DNA from: Actinomycetota bacterium
GTDB lineage: Bacteria > Actinomycetota > Actinomycetes > Nanopelagicales > Nanopelagicaceae
Direction: 5' to 3'
NCBI GenBank assembly: GCA_009699165.1
Contig: WLOR01000063.1
Location: forward strand, 1-8,505
Length of the DNA: 8,505 nt
Below the pieces are notes generated by a model. It was not told the DNA's origin, made no database searches, and was given only the letters and a program-made list of their open reading frames with translations. Positions within the stretch are counted from its first letter, which is position 1. Every line of letters begins with the position of its first letter. Positions 8,084 to 8,505 of this stretch are shown here, piece after piece. The position numbers and the translations under genes were made by a program.

Positions 8084-8505
8084 CTGTGTGCTCCGTGCTG
8101 CATGATTTTTCCATCAGAGTAAGTAAGTAAACCATTGTAAAAAGTATGAGTAACTACACCGGGAAGTTCAATGCCGTGGAAAGGTGTATTTCGACTCTTG
8201 GAAGCAACTAAGTCACGGTCAACAGTCCACGTACGATATGGATTTACTACCGTGATATTAGCCTTCGAACCAATCTGCAGACCCGCTCCTTGCTCACTGT
8301 ACCCAGCAATTCGGGCAGGTGCTGTAGAAAGTCGATCTGCAACCTGTTCCCAACTCATAAGACCAGTATCAACCATAGTCTTCTGTACTATTGAAAAAGC
8401 AGTCTCTAATCCAATCATGCCAAAAGAGGCCTCTTGCCATTCGCACTCTTTTGACTCGACAGTGTGCGGTGCGTGATCTGTTGCGACAATATCAATGGTT
8501 CCATC
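8080..8505 (-). CDS. pyrC: Dihydroorotase, C-terminal part (PyrC), cut by the window edge
   Basis: Zinc amidohydrolase that closes carbamoyl aspartate to dihydroorotate. The frame stays open to the right edge, so the 141 residues seen here are only the C-terminal third of a protein usually near 430 residues. An internal ATG at 8418 is not the start, because recognisable sequence continues upstream of it. The visible part opens with GTIDIVATDHAPHTVESKE, which carries the metal-site/catalytic Asp of the TDHAPH motif, followed by CEWQEASFGMIGLETAFS, both typical of the class I dihydroorotases of actinobacteria and firmicutes. The end holds the composite beta-sandwich segment GLQIGSKANITVVNP. The stop TGA overlaps the carA ATG. 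The upstream metal-binding HxH motif lies outside the window and cannot be checked. Confidence 0.96.
   Translation of the reverse strand, partial: DGTIDIVATDHAPHTVESKECEWQEASFGMIGLETAFSIVQKTMVDTGLMSWEQVADRLSTAPARIAGYSEQGAGLQIGSKANITVVNPYRTWTVDRDLVASKSRNTPFHGIELPGVVTHTFYNGLLTYSDGKIMQHGAHR
8091..8095 (-). promoter_or_regulatory. Shine-Dalgarno site of carA (CGGAG)
   Basis: CGGAG on the minus strand ending seven bases before the carA ATG at 8083, lying within the last codons of pyrC. Together with the ATGA overlap it supports the chosen carA start and coupled translation from pyrC. Confidence 0.65.

Larger units (their letters stand above)
1226..8505 (-). other. Pyrimidine biosynthesis operon (pyrC-carA-carB-pyrK-pyrD-pyrF)
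   Basis: Six same-strand genes with junctions ATGA (pyrC/carA), TAATG (carA/carB), a two-base gap (carB/pyrK), ATGA (pyrK/pyrD) and TAAATG (pyrD/pyrF). This leaves no room for internal promoters outside coding sequence or for terminators, so one mRNA is the natural reading. Together they cover carbamoyl phosphate, dihydroorotate, orotate and the final decarboxylation. Aspartate transcarbamoylase (pyrB) and any PyrR/leader control would lie to the right of the window. Orotate phosphoribosyltransferase (pyrE) is absent here. Read-through into mIHF-gmk, rpoZ and the next gene is plausible because the following spacers are only 28, 37 and 17 bases. Confidence 0.85.

Noticed and set aside
8080..8418. 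Short 112-residue gene starting at the ATG at 8418
   Set aside because: Dihydroorotase sequence with TDHAPH continues in the same frame up to the window edge, so this is an internal Met of pyrC.
8171..8476. 101-codon plus-strand frame opposite pyrC
   Set aside because: Antisense to recognisable dihydroorotase sequence; no supporting features.

Overview
The window is a gene-dense, single-direction stretch of a bacterial chromosome. All recognisable genes lie on the minus strand, so transcription runs from right (8505) to left (1). It suggests a streamlined actinobacterium with fairly low GC (mid-to-high 40s % on a few lines counted by eye). The actinobacterial assignment rests on the mIHF-type nucleoid protein next to guanylate kinase, the actinobacterial RpoZ sequence, and the order gmk-rpoZ-(probable coaBC). 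The low GC, very short spacers and stop/start overlaps resemble freshwater acI / Nanopelagicales-like lineages. That lineage is an inference and was not tested by any search.

Right part (8505 to 1226) is a compact de novo pyrimidine (UMP) operon in the order pyrC (cut by the window edge) - carA - carB - pyrK - pyrD - pyrF. It supplies glutamine-dependent carbamoyl phosphate synthetase (CarA + CarB), dihydroorotase (PyrC), NAD-linked class 1B dihydroorotate dehydrogenase (PyrK + PyrD) and OMP decarboxylase (PyrF). Every junction is an overlap or a gap of 0 to 2 bases, pointing to one translationally coupled mRNA. pyrB and any pyrR or leader attenuator would lie to the right, outside the window. 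pyrE does not follow pyrF.

Left part (1197 to 1) carries a 290-residue protein joining an actinobacterial integration host factor (mIHF) domain end to end with a complete guanylate kinase, then rpoZ (RNA polymerase omega), then the first seven codons of a further gene that by context is probably coaBC. Spacers here are 28, 37 and 17 bases with no visible terminator, so these genes may be read through from the pyrimidine operon.

The point most worth a second look is the mIHF-guanylate kinase fusion and its junction. The second is the pairing of class 1B DHODH and type 1 OMP decarboxylase in a gene order matching the Bacillus subtilis pyr operon, unlike well-known actinobacteria. I see no mobile element, CRISPR array, RNA gene, terminator or unfamiliar system. 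No gene-free stretch exceeds 40 bases.
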